From assembly GCA_017307755.1 (NCBI GenBank), contig JAFKGQ010000003.1, forward strand, positions 496,001 to 560,000: a DNA stretch of 64,000 nt, given 5' to 3'. Source of the DNA: Chitinophagaceae bacterium (lineage in GTDB: Bacteria; Bacteroidota; Bacteroidia; Chitinophagales; Chitinophagaceae). Shown one piece after another: positions 26,465 through 34,862 of this stretch. A model generated the notes under the pieces. It saw nothing but the letters and a program-made list of their open reading frames with translations. It was not told where the DNA came from and did no database searches. The translations under genes were made by a program, and so were the position numbers. The stretch's first letter is position 1, and every line of letters starts with the position of its first letter.

Positions 26465-27520
26465 ATGGCTGCGATCAAAGGCTCATGGATAATGGTTTCG
26501 CTGGGGATACTGAGCCTGCTGTCCTGCAGCGGAAAGAGCCATCATCTGATCGGCGCCGGAAGCTCTTTTGACAATCCCCTGTTCTCAAAAATGTTCTATT
26601 CCTATTTCCAATCCAGGGGAATAAAGGTCAATTATCAATCCATCGGCTCCGGAGGGGGTATTTCACAACTGATCAACAGGACCATCGATTTTGGGGCTTC
26701 CGATGTCCCGATGAATGGGGAACAGGACTCCCTTTCTCCCGCCAGGGTATTGCATGTGCCAATTACGGTCAGCGCTGTTGTTCTCAGCTACAATCTGCCT
26801 GAGTTACAAGACACCCTCCGGCTTTCCCCGCAGGTATTGGCCGGACTGTTCCTGGGGCGCATCACGCATTGGAATGATACGGCCATCGCAGCGATAAACC
26901 CAGGTGTACGGCTGCCGGACCTCCCTGTCGTTATCGCGCATCGCTCCGACGGCAGCGGCACCTCCAATATCTTTACCAGCTATCTTTCGATGATCAGCCC
27001 GGAATGGGCTAGCCGGGTGGGGAGAGGTTCTTCTGTCAACTGGCCCGCGGGCCTGGGCGGAAAAGGTAACGAAGGCGTTGCCGGTCTTATCCGCCAGACT
27101 CATGGCGCCATCGGGTATATCGAGCTGGCCTTTGCCATGCAGAATAAAATGGCTTTTGGAAAGATCCGGAACAGGACGGGACATTTTATCACGCCTTCTA
27201 TCTCCAGTATCAGTGCGGCCGCGGATATACCCATGCCTGCCAACGGCAAGGCGTCCCTGGCGGACACGGATGCTCCTGACGGCTATCCCATTTCTTCATT
27301 CTCATGGGTGCTGCTCTATAAAGAACAGGACTACAGACATCATCCACAGGAAAAGGCTGACCATCTGCTGCATCTTCTGGACTGGATGATACATGAAGGA
27401 CAACGATATAGCAGCGCCCTTTACTATGCGCCATTGTCCCCTGCCGCTGTCCATGCAGGGGAAGGTATCTTAAAAAGCGCTACTTATGATGGCCATCCAA
27501 TCTTAACGCAGAAGAACTGA
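26465..27520 (+). CDS. pstS: Phosphate-binding lipoprotein of the Pst ABC transporter
   Basis: The 351-residue substrate-binding protein has a lipoprotein signal with C21 (LLSC). The phosphate pocket motifs are present: GAGSSFDNPLF near the start, SIGSGGGISQL, DFGASDVPM and RSDGSGTSNIFTSYL. It captures phosphate in the periplasm, tethered to a membrane, and delivers it to PstC/PstA. It starts right after a terminator and has no own promoter that I can see. It is followed by pstC with a 7-base gap. Pho control through the receptor promoter at 23069 is likely. Confidence 0.95.
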   Translation: MAAIKGSWIMVSLGILSLLSCSGKSHHLIGAGSSFDNPLFSKMFYSYFQSRGIKVNYQSIGSGGGISQLINRTIDFGASDVPMNGEQDSLSPARVLHVPITVSAVVLSYNLPELQDTLRLSPQVLAGLFLGRITHWNDTAIAAINPGVRLPDLPVVIAHRSDGSGTSNIFTSYLSMISPEWASRVGRGSSVNWPAGLGGKGNEGVAGLIRQTHGAIGYIELAFAMQNKMAFGKIRNRTGHFITPSISSISAAADIPMPANGKASLADTDAPDGYPISSFSWVLLYKEQDYRHHPQEKADHLLHLLDWMIHEGQRYSSALYYAPLSPAAVHAGEGILKSATYDGHPILTQKN

Positions 27521-27527
27521 TCAACAT

Positions 27528-28490
27528 ATGGAGACCTCTTTACAAGCCCCTGTCATTCCATCCCCTGCCGTGAGGGACACGGTAGGTATCCGCAAAAGGA
27601 TCCGGCGTTCATTCCGTCAGATACGTACGGAGAGCGTTTTTAAACAAACCCTGGTCATTGCCGGACTAATACTGGTGATACTGGTCCTGGGCATTTTGCT
27701 CACGCTCATCACGCAGTCCCTCCCTTCCATCCGTCTGCTGGGATTGAAGTTCATATGGGGCAGCACCTGGAATCCCGTAAAAAATGTTTACGGAGCTTTC
27801 CCTTTTTTGCTGGGCACCCTGCTTACGTCCTTTCTTGCGCTGTTGATCTGTATCCCTTTTTCCATTGCCATCGCTGTATTCCTGGGGGAGTATTATCCAT
27901 CCGGCTGGTTTGCCGACGTGCTAAAGAACGCCGTTGAGCTGATAGCGGCCGTGCCTTCCGTCATTTACGGATTCTGGGGGCTGGCTGTGCTTGTTCCCAT
28001 GGTGCGATCCCTGGAAGCAAGGCTCGGCATAGATCAGCCGCTGGGTGTAGGTATCTTCAGCGCTTCTCTTATACTGTCCGTCATGATCATCCCTTATGCG
28101 GCGTCATTGGGCCGATCGATGATCCAGATGGTTCCTGAACATTTGAAAGAGGCAGCATATGGTCTGGGTGCTACCCGTTGGGAGGTGATCCGGCACGTTG
28201 TGCTACCATACACCCGATCGGGGCTCTTTGCCGGCATCCTCCTTTCCCTGGGCAGGGCCCTGGGAGAAACCATGGCCGTCACCATGGTCATCGGTAACTC
28301 GAGCATCCTGCCCAAAAGCATTTTCGCACCGGGTAATACCATGGCCAGCGTCATCGCCAACGAATTCACCGAGGCGGATAAAACGGTGTATCTCTCCGCC
28401 CTCATCGAGCTGGGACTGGCCCTTTTTCTCGTAACCGTGATCATCAATATCATCGGAAAGAAGATCATAGACCGTTTCACCAATGAATGA
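27528..28490 (+). CDS. pstC: Phosphate ABC transporter permease PstC
   Basis: The 320-residue inner membrane protein has six predicted hydrophobic segments. It carries the ABC permease EAA loop near GRSMIQMVPEHLKEAAYGLGATRWEVIRHVVLP. NPVKNVYGAFPFLLGTLLTS is a typical PstC feature. It pairs with PstA to form the channel. The stop overlaps the pstA start in ATGAATGA, so translation is coupled. Confidence 0.94.
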   Translation: METSLQAPVIPSPAVRDTVGIRKRIRRSFRQIRTESVFKQTLVIAGLILVILVLGILLTLITQSLPSIRLLGLKFIWGSTWNPVKNVYGAFPFLLGTLLTSFLALLICIPFSIAIAVFLGEYYPSGWFADVLKNAVELIAAVPSVIYGFWGLAVLVPMVRSLEARLGIDQPLGVGIFSASLILSVMIIPYAASLGRSMIQMVPEHLKEAAYGLGATRWEVIRHVVLPYTRSGLFAGILLSLGRALGETMAVTMVIGNSSILPKSIFAPGNTMASVIANEFTEADKTVYLSALIELGLALFLVTVIINIIGKKIIDRFTNE

Positions 28491-29343
28491 TCCCATGCGC
28501 ACCGACCACATAAGATACAGAATAGGCAAAAACAATGGTTTCAGGATACTGACCTTTGTTCTGGCATTTGCCTGTATGATACCCCTGGTAGCGATCCTTT
28601 TCTTTATCATCAAAGCCGGCATCACCAGGATAAATTTTCATTTCCTGGTAAATATTGCCCGGCCTGTAGGAGAAAAGGGAGGAGGTATTGCCAATGCTTT
28701 ATTAGGCAGCGTGATCATCGTTGCCCTGGCGTCCCTTATCGCCATCCCCATCGGCATTCTGGGAGGGGTTTATCTCAGTGAGAACCCGAAAGGGCGTCTG
28801 GCTTATTGGTGCCGTCTTTCCGTGGACATCCTTCAAGGGATACCGTCCATCGTCATTGGGATCATTGCCTATTTCTGGCTGGTAAAACCCCTGGGCGGGT
28901 TTTCCGCCTTTTCCGGCAGCGTAGCCCTGGCCATCATGATGTTGCCTGTCATCGTCCGCTCGACCGAGGAAACCCTTAAGATGCTACCTCCTTCATTAAA
29001 AGAAGCCGCATTTGCGCTGGGGATGCCTTTTCACCGGGTGATCTTCAAAGTCATCCTGCCCGTGGGTATCAGCGGCATCCTCTCCGGGGTCATGCTTTCC
29101 ATTGCCCGGATCACCGGTGAGACGGCGCCACTCCTGTTCACGGCATTTGGCAATCCTTATCTGTCTGCTGATGTCACAGCGCCCATGCAGAGCCTGCCCC
29201 TGCTGATATTTAATTATGCCACCAGCCCCTATAATGATTGGCATGACCTGGCCTGGGGAGCTTCGCTCATATTACTGGTGTGGGTGTTATTCCTGAACGT
29301 TTTTACAAAGCTGATAGCCGCAAAATGGAAAGTACAATTATAA
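28483..29343 (+). CDS. pstA: Phosphate ABC transporter permease PstA
   Basis: The 286-residue inner membrane protein is the second permease. Its EAA loop is STEETLKMLPPSLKEAAFALGMPFHRVIFKVILP, and GGIANALLGSVIIVALASLIAIPIGI is typical of PstA. The first ATG at 28483 overlaps the pstC stop; the ATG at 28495 is an alternative. Its 3' end overlaps the pstB start by 19 bases. Confidence 0.94.
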   Translation: MNDPMRTDHIRYRIGKNNGFRILTFVLAFACMIPLVAILFFIIKAGITRINFHFLVNIARPVGEKGGGIANALLGSVIIVALASLIAIPIGILGGVYLSENPKGRLAYWCRLSVDILQGIPSIVIGIIAYFWLVKPLGGFSAFSGSVALAIMMLPVIVRSTEETLKMLPPSLKEAAFALGMPFHRVIFKVILPVGISGILSGVMLSIARITGETAPLLFTAFGNPYLSADVTAPMQSLPLLIFNYATSPYNDWHDLAWGASLILLVWVLFLNVFTKLIAAKWKVQL

Positions 29344-30083
29344 AAAGCAGAAAATTCAACGCCTCTTTCGGTATCAACCATGTGGTGAAAAATGTCAACA
29401 TTGACATCCCCAGGAATAATGTCATCGCCGTAATGGGTCCTTCCGGTTGCGGCAAGACCACTTTTCTACGATGTATCAACCGCATGCACGAGCTGATACC
29501 CGGCGCTACCTGTAATGGCGCCATGACCATCAACGATGAGGATATTTACACCATGCATCCTATTTTTGTCCGGCTAAAGATCGGCATGGTCTTTCAACGT
29601 CCCAACCCCTTTCCCAACCTGAGCATTTATGATAATGTCATCGCCGGCTACAAACTCAACGGTATAAAACTGGCCAGGGCGGAAAAGGATAGGATCGTAG
29701 AACATTCTTTGACAAAGGTGGCGCTTTGGAATGAAGTGAAAGACTCCCTTTTAAAGAAAGGGACCTTTCTTTCAGGGGGACAGCAGCAACGGCTTTGCAT
29801 CGCAAGGGCGGTGGCTATGGAACCGGAGGTACTCCTCTTCGACGAGCCCACTTCCGCCCTTGACCCTATTTCCACAGCCACTGTGGAAGAGCTTTTCCAC
29901 GAACTAAAGGCCAACTATACCCTCATCATCGTAACCCATAATATGCAGCAGGCGGCCAGGGTAAGCGATAGAACGGCCTTCTTTTATATGGGCGAGCTGG
30001 TGGAATACGACCTGACAAAAAATGTTTTTACGAACCCAAAGGACAACCGCACGCAGAATTACATTACGGGCAGGTTTAGCTAA
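29325..30083 (+). CDS. pstB: Phosphate ABC transporter ATPase PstB
   Basis: I chose the ATG at 29325 (252 residues, MESTIIKSRKFNASFG), the usual PstB length; the upstream in-frame ATG adds 15 residues inside pstA. Walker A is GPSGCGKTT at residues 38-46, the signature is LSGGQQQR and Walker B is VLLFDEPTSALDP. IDIPRNNVIAVMGPSG and the RPNPFPNLSIYDNV segment are diagnostic of PstB. It powers uptake of phosphate through PstCA at the inner face of the inner membrane. Confidence 0.95.
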   Translation: MESTIIKSRKFNASFGINHVVKNVNIDIPRNNVIAVMGPSGCGKTTFLRCINRMHELIPGATCNGAMTINDEDIYTMHPIFVRLKIGMVFQRPNPFPNLSIYDNVIAGYKLNGIKLARAEKDRIVEHSLTKVALWNEVKDSLLKKGTFLSGGQQQRLCIARAVAMEPEVLLFDEPTSALDPISTATVEELFHELKANYTLIIVTHNMQQAARVSDRTAFFYMGELVEYDLTKNVFTNPKDNRTQNYITGRFS

Positions 30084-30097
30084 AATTTAATAAACCC

Positions 30098-30769
30098 ATG
30101 GCACAAATAGAGAATGAACTGCAATTGTTAAAAAGAGAGGCAGTCAACATGTGGACGCTGGTGAGCTCCCAGTTAAACAAGGCCCGGCTGGCCTTTTTGC
30201 ATTTTGACAAAGACCTCGCACGGGAGGTTGTGCTGAAAGAAAAAAGGGTTAATGGCAGCGAATTGAAGATCGACAGGGATTGCGAGAACATCTTCGCTCT
30301 TTTTTGCCCTGTCGCCATCGATCTGCGGTTTGTCCTGGCCGTACTGAAGATTAATTCCAATCTCGAACGGATAGGGGATATTGCGGAAGGCATCGCCCGG
30401 TATATCATCGATGCGGAAGCCCCGTTTACCCGGGAATTGCTGGAAAGCACCCGTATCCTGCCCATGTATGAAGAGGCTGTAAAAATGCTGGAGGATACCC
30501 AGACGGCCTTTGAGAACGAGGATACGGCCCTGGCCCGCAGTGTCTTTAAAAGAGACGACCTGCTGGACGATGTCAATAAAAATGTCAATAAGGTCCTGGA
30601 AGGTCACCTGAAAGGGCAACCGGAAGATGCCGCACAGGCGCTATGGATCCTGTCCATCATACGCAAACTGGAAAGAGTAGGCGATCAGTCGAAGAACATC
30701 GCAGAGGAGATCATTTTTTACATGGAAGCAAAAGTGCTGAAGCATAAGCATACCGGCGAAAAAAAATAA
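30098..30769 (+). CDS. phoU: Phosphate signalling protein PhoU
   Basis: A 223-residue helical protein with two PhoU repeats; visible segments are LKINSNLERIGDIAEGIAR and LSIIRKLERVGDQSKNIAEE, each with the ERIGD/ERVGD metal-cluster motif. PhoU links Pst transport to the PhoR/PhoB system and restrains it when phosphate is plentiful. It is the last gene of the pst operon, 14 bases after pstB. The sequence is a regular PhoU, unlike the DUF47 proteins at 4291 and 22167. A weak 7-bp stem lies downstream without a U-run. Confidence 0.94.
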   Translation: MAQIENELQLLKREAVNMWTLVSSQLNKARLAFLHFDKDLAREVVLKEKRVNGSELKIDRDCENIFALFCPVAIDLRFVLAVLKINSNLERIGDIAEGIARYIIDAEAPFTRELLESTRILPMYEEAVKMLEDTQTAFENEDTALARSVFKRDDLLDDVNKNVNKVLEGHLKGQPEDAAQALWILSIIRKLERVGDQSKNIAEEIIFYMEAKVLKHKHTGEKK

Positions 30770-30908
30770 AGCCACCATCATGGAAATGAAGTGGCTTCTG
30801 CATGAGAAAATTCAACTCTACATATATAAACCATCGATTAACGGGTGACTAACCAATTAATACGGCGTAAAGGTAGGGGGGGCACATTATGATTTGTTTA
30901 CTCCAAGA

Positions 30909-31946
30909 TTAATTAAAGATGAATTCGGGGTAAAGCAGGTCCAGCTGGTGTTTCTTCCTGTCAGTGCAGTGATGCATGACATAGCTGACGATGGATTCCG
31001 TGGAATGGTCCAGACGAAGGATGGGTCTTTTCCTTTGCTCCATCATCCGCTGGAAGATAGCGGCGAATTCCCCATCAAGACCTTTCAGGACAGGTACGCC
31101 CATTTTCTCCAGTGCGGCTGCATTACAAAATTGTTCATATTGTCCCCGGATGGGAATGACCAGCAGCTTTTTCCCCAGGTACATCGCTTCGGCCGGTGTT
31201 TCGAAGCCAGCGCCGGTGATGATCGCCTTACAGGTGATAAGGCTTTTATTAAAAGCATGCTTGCTGACAGGGATAAAGAGGATATTGCCTTGCTGTACGG
31301 GCTGTTTTACTTCTTTGGAGAAGACCTGGAAGGAATGGTCCTTTAGGGGGCTGAGATACCGGCTTACAGTAGCATCGCTAAAGGAAGAAAGATATACTGT
31401 AACATGTCCCTTATCCACCGACTCAGCCTGCAGGATCTCCCGTTTGATCACAGGGGGAAGGATAAAGTCGTCGTATTGTTTAAAATGCAGACCTATGTAT
31501 TGGGTTGCCCGGGCATAGTTGCGCAGGATCCATTCTCCCATCCATTCTTTCTTTTTGGGTCTGGGGACTTTGGGAGAGACAAAGCTGGCCTGGTGGCCGA
31601 AATTGACGGACGGCACCTTTTTATAGGCGCAGGCGAGGGATGTAATGCTTTCAAAGTCATTGAGGACAAGGTCATATTTTTCGACGGGTAATTCTTTTAC
31701 CTCCTTCATGATCCGAAGGGGAGCGAACTGTCTTGCGATCTGGAGATAGTTGAGGCCGCCCCCATTGGTATAGAAAAGGCTGAGCCCCTTGCTCCGGTAC
31801 TTCACCGAGGCATCGAGCGCCAGGCTGTTGTTGGCCCCGCTGAGAAAGATATCCACCTTTCCATAACGTTCCAGGTAAGGGAGGAGCTCCATTGCCCTGC
31901 TGATATGGCCGTTGCCCGTTGCCTGTACTGCGTAAAAGATCTTCAT
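30909..31946 (-). CDS. Glycosyltransferase, candidate diacylglycerol glycosylation (Agt-like role)
   Basis: The 345-residue protein has GT-B-like features (AVQATGNGHISRAMELLPYL near the start and TGAGFETPAEAMYLGKKLLVIPIRGQYEQFCNA near the end). This places it with the MJ1255/TIGR00661-type, MurG/UGT-related glycosyltransferases. Its start overlaps the stop of the upstream metallophosphatase by 4 bases, so the two proteins are made together. In bacteria that remodel lipids under phosphate starvation, a PlcP phospholipase and a glycosyltransferase (Agt) are adjacent, the first making diacylglycerol and the second a glycolipid. The Pho-type promoter upstream supports that reading. Substrate and sugar are inferred, not shown. 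Confidence 0.72.
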   Translation of the reverse strand: MKIFYAVQATGNGHISRAMELLPYLERYGKVDIFLSGANNSLALDASVKYRSKGLSLFYTNGGGLNYLQIARQFAPLRIMKEVKELPVEKYDLVLNDFESITSLACAYKKVPSVNFGHQASFVSPKVPRPKKKEWMGEWILRNYARATQYIGLHFKQYDDFILPPVIKREILQAESVDKGHVTVYLSSFSDATVSRYLSPLKDHSFQVFSKEVKQPVQQGNILFIPVSKHAFNKSLITCKAIITGAGFETPAEAMYLGKKLLVIPIRGQYEQFCNAAALEKMGVPVLKGLDGEFAAIFQRMMEQRKRPILRLDHSTESIVSYVMHHCTDRKKHQLDLLYPEFIFN

Positions 31947-32782
31947 ATTGCCGCTAAAGAATTGATATAAAAATTTATTTCATCGGTGATCACATTCAGG
32001 GATGGCTTCATCTCGATGGTAGGTGTGGCCGGGAACTTTTTCTCGTCATATTCAAATATGGTCCATTCATTATGCTGATATTCCAGGGCCGTCAGATGCT
32101 CCACCCAATCTCCCGAATTCAGATAAGTGACCTGCCCCTCCTTTGTTTCTACTATCTTCTTTTGAGGTTGATGGATATGGCCACAGATGACATAATCGTA
32201 CTTTTTCTCGATGGCCAGCTCCGCAGCTATCAGCTCGAAGTCATTGATCTTGCTTACGGCTTTGTTTACGCCTGCCATCACCTTCTTGGAGATGGACACC
32301 CGTTCCCTGCCGAATAATTTTAAAATGAAATTGATCATGCGGTTGAAGATGATCAACCCTTCGTATCCGCTGCTCCCCAGTTTGGCCAGGATTTTGGCAC
32401 CACCTTTGGTAGTATTATCAAAAACATCTCCGTGAAATATCCAGGTCATTTTGTTGTCGATCTCGAGCACGAGCTTATCTGTGAGGGTGAAATTCCCGAT
32501 CTGGATATCAGTATATCTGCGCATCATTTCATCATGATTGCCTGTAATATAAAACACCCTGGTGCCATTGGTGATGAACTGGAGGATCTCTTTCAAGACC
32601 ATCATGTGCGCAACAGGAAAATATCGTTTGGAGAATTGCCAGCCGTCAATGATATCGCCGTTCAGGATGAGGATGTTAGGCGTGATGCTCTTGAGATAGT
32701 TCACCAGCTCTTTAGCCCGGCAGCCGTAAGTTCCCAGATGGACGTCAGATAAAACAACTACATCTACGGGTCGCTTTTCCAT
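31943..32782 (-). CDS. Calcineurin-type metallophosphatase, LpxH/PlcP-like
   Basis: I chose the ATG at 32780-32782 (279 residues, MEKRPVDVVVLSDVHLG); the longer reading adds 8 residues encoded by the -7 element and leader. All metallophosphoesterase blocks are in order: DVHLG, NGDIIDGW, GNHDE, HGDVFD and GHIHQP. The family includes UDP-2,3-diacylglucosamine hydrolase (LpxH) and the PlcP phospholipase C of phosphate-starved bacteria. LpxH is a housekeeping enzyme normally not under Pho control; here the gene has a candidate Pho box and is fused in an operon with a glycosyltransferase, which favours the PlcP role. Confidence 0.78.
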   Translation of the reverse strand: MEKRPVDVVVLSDVHLGTYGCRAKELVNYLKSITPNILILNGDIIDGWQFSKRYFPVAHMMVLKEILQFITNGTRVFYITGNHDEMMRRYTDIQIGNFTLTDKLVLEIDNKMTWIFHGDVFDNTTKGGAKILAKLGSSGYEGLIIFNRMINFILKLFGRERVSISKKVMAGVNKAVSKINDFELIAAELAIEKKYDYVICGHIHQPQKKIVETKEGQVTYLNSGDWVEHLTALEYQHNEWTIFEYDEKKFPATPTIEMKPSLNVITDEINFYINSLAAI

Positions 32783-32795
32783 TATTGTGGTTTTC

Positions 32796-32851
32796 CAAAG
32801 GTCCATACTTTGTATTACTTCTCTTTTACCTGGTTGTTAAGTAATTGTGAG
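32796..32851 (-). promoter_or_regulatory. Candidate Pho-box promoter of the PlcP-like operon
   Basis: Read on the minus strand: CTCACA (32846-32851), TTAACA (32835-32840), GTAAAA (32824-32829) and GTAATA (32813-32818), each 5 bp apart. Nine bp later is GACCTTTG (32796-32803), one mismatch from TAnnTTTG. The start codon at 32782 follows after 13 bases. The box also shows which ATG is the real start: the longer reading would begin inside the promoter. Confidence 0.68.
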
Positions 32852-32930
32852 GTTTATATGAACGGAATATTAACAGATGGCAAAAAAGGTTTTTTCATGG
32901 CGAGCCGACGGTTTTCCATATACTTGCCGA

Positions 32931-34790
32931 ATGAAAAGATTATCTCTCATTGTCCTGCTGGCGCTGACCGTTTGCAGCCTGCAGGCGCAGCCTCTCGCGT
33001 ACACTGTCAGCAACGCTCATTCTCACAACGATTACGAACAGAAAGTGCCTTTCTGGCTGGCTTATAATGAGGGTTTTGGCTCCATCGAGGCCGACATATT
33101 CCTGCGTCACGACTCCCTGATAGTCGCTCATTCGGAAAAAGAGCTGGCGCTTCGCAGGACCCTGGAGACATATTATTTAGATCACCTGCTGGCCTGTGTC
33201 CGGAAGAATGGCGGCAGACCCTTTCCCGATGCCGATGCTCCATTACAGTTGCTGATAGATATAAAGACGGACTCCATCCATACCCTTGCCAGGCTGGTGG
33301 AGGTGTTGGGAAAATATCCGGAACTAACGGGCAATCCGGCTATAAAGTTTGTCATAACAGGCAACCGGCCTGCCTCTTCTCTTTGGCCGGGCTATCCCTC
33401 ATGGATCTGGTTTGACGGCGTTTTGTCTGAACAATACGATCCGGCGGTGATGGATAAGATCATTATGCTTAGCGATGATTTTAAAAGCTATTCAAAGTGG
33501 AATGGTAAGGGCATCATACCTGCGCAGGAATGGACCTTGCTGGAGACGGCTGTAAGGAAAGCCCATCAATGGAAAAAGACAGTTCGTTTCTGGGACGCTC
33601 CCGATTTTATAAATGCCTGGTATCAATTTATGCATCTGCAGGTGGATTATATCAATACGGACCACATCGACGCGTTGTCCGGGTTCTTACATCATCTGCC
33701 AAAGACATCCTATACGGGCGGGGGGGCCTACCGGCCGTACCAGCCCACCTATAAAACGGATGGGATCGATAAACCCGTGAAGAATGTCATTCTTCTCATT
33801 GGCGACGGCACGGGCCTGGCACAGCTATATACGGGTTATACAGCCAATAAAGGTGCGCTGAATATCTTTAACATGCACAGCATCGGACTGTCAAAGACCA
33901 GCAGCTTTGACAGTTATATAACAGACTCCGCCCCCGGCTCTACGGCCTTTTCTTCCGGCGAGAAAACCAATAACCGCGCCGTCGGTGTCGACCATACAGG
34001 GAAGGCCCTGCCCTTGCTGCCCGTGATCCTGGAAAAGAAAAGAAAGATCCGGACAGGGTTGGTCACCTGTGGTGACATCGCCGATGCTACTCCTGCCGAT
34101 TTTTATGCGCACCAGGCTGAGCGGGCTAATGCCTCAGCCATTCTCAGAGATCTAAGGAACGCGCCTATCGACGTGCTGATGGGTTCGGGGGATGAAAGTC
34201 TGGGTAATGTCCCTATCCTGAACGAGGGGGATAAAGCCGCCGTGACAGGCAGCATGTTGCAGGAGTTACAGCCGGAGTATTCCATCGTCCCGGCTGTGGA
34301 CAGCGTTCGTCCCGGAACGGGTAAGAAATGGATCGTTGTCGAGAAGAAGGCTGGCCTTTCGATGCTGGATGGCAGAGGCGACTGGCTGCAAAAAGCTTTT
34401 AACAAGACCCTGGACCTGCTATCTCGTAACAAGCCGGGCTTCTTTATTATGACGGAGGGCGCACAGGTAGACTATGGCGGTCATGCGAATGATCTTCCCT
34501 ATGTTGCGACCGAGGTGATGGACTTCGACAGGACGGTGGGAGAAGCTTTACGTTTTGCCGACAGGGATGGAGAAACCCTCGTCATCGTCACGGCCGACCA
34601 TGAGACGGGCGGACTCACGCTATTGGATGGGGATTATGGGAAAGGATATGTCGGAGGACAGTTTGCTACCAATGACCATACGGCCATTCCTGTTCCTGTA
34701 TTCGCCTACGGCCCCCGCTCCGGGCTTTTCAGCGGTGTATATGAGAACACGGCCATTTTCCGCCGGATACTGCAGGCTTACGGACTTTAA
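32931..34790 (+). CDS. Secreted fusion: PI-PLC/GDPD-like domain plus alkaline phosphatase
   Basis: I chose the ATG at 32931 (619 residues), which opens the signal peptide MKRLSLIVLLALTVCSLQAQ; the upstream frame adds 18 basic residues with no role. Residues about 25-270 form a phosphodiesterase TIM-barrel-like domain (NAHSHNDYEQ, SIEADIFLRHDSLIVAHSE) of the PI-PLC/GDPD superfamily, uncharacterised branch. From about residue 285 a complete PhoA-type alkaline phosphatase follows, with ILLIGDGTG (D292), the DSAPGSTA nucleophile (S333) and VTADHETGG. One enzyme could cut a phosphodiester and then release phosphate. It is divergent from the PlcP-like operon. I saw only weak Pho repeats on this strand (TGAACG, TTAACA). 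Confidence 0.85.
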   Translation: MKRLSLIVLLALTVCSLQAQPLAYTVSNAHSHNDYEQKVPFWLAYNEGFGSIEADIFLRHDSLIVAHSEKELALRRTLETYYLDHLLACVRKNGGRPFPDADAPLQLLIDIKTDSIHTLARLVEVLGKYPELTGNPAIKFVITGNRPASSLWPGYPSWIWFDGVLSEQYDPAVMDKIIMLSDDFKSYSKWNGKGIIPAQEWTLLETAVRKAHQWKKTVRFWDAPDFINAWYQFMHLQVDYINTDHIDALSGFLHHLPKTSYTGGGAYRPYQPTYKTDGIDKPVKNVILLIGDGTGLAQLYTGYTANKGALNIFNMHSIGLSKTSSFDSYITDSAPGSTAFSSGEKTNNRAVGVDHTGKALPLLPVILEKKRKIRTGLVTCGDIADATPADFYAHQAERANASAILRDLRNAPIDVLMGSGDESLGNVPILNEGDKAAVTGSMLQELQPEYSIVPAVDSVRPGTGKKWIVVEKKAGLSMLDGRGDWLQKAFNKTLDLLSRNKPGFFIMTEGAQVDYGGHANDLPYVATEVMDFDRTVGEALRFADRDGETLVIVTADHETGGLTLLDGDYGKGYVGGQFATNDHTAIPVPVFAYGPRSGLFSGVYENTAIFRRILQAYGL

Positions 34791-34862
34791 TATGCATTTA
34801 ATGTCATTTTGCCTATCTTGGCTGCCCCGGAACGGACCGGACCTTACAAAAGGGCACGCTGT

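Noticed and set aside
30770..30800. Terminator after phoU
   Set aside because: A 7-bp stem (AAGCCAC with GTGGCTT) exists, but the loop is long and no U-run follows.
32848..32875. Pho box for the PLC/alkaline phosphatase fusion on the plus strand
   Set aside because: TGAACG and TTAACA are in register, but the other hexamer is poor and no -7 element lies 9 bp downstream; the region is already explained by the divergent promoter.
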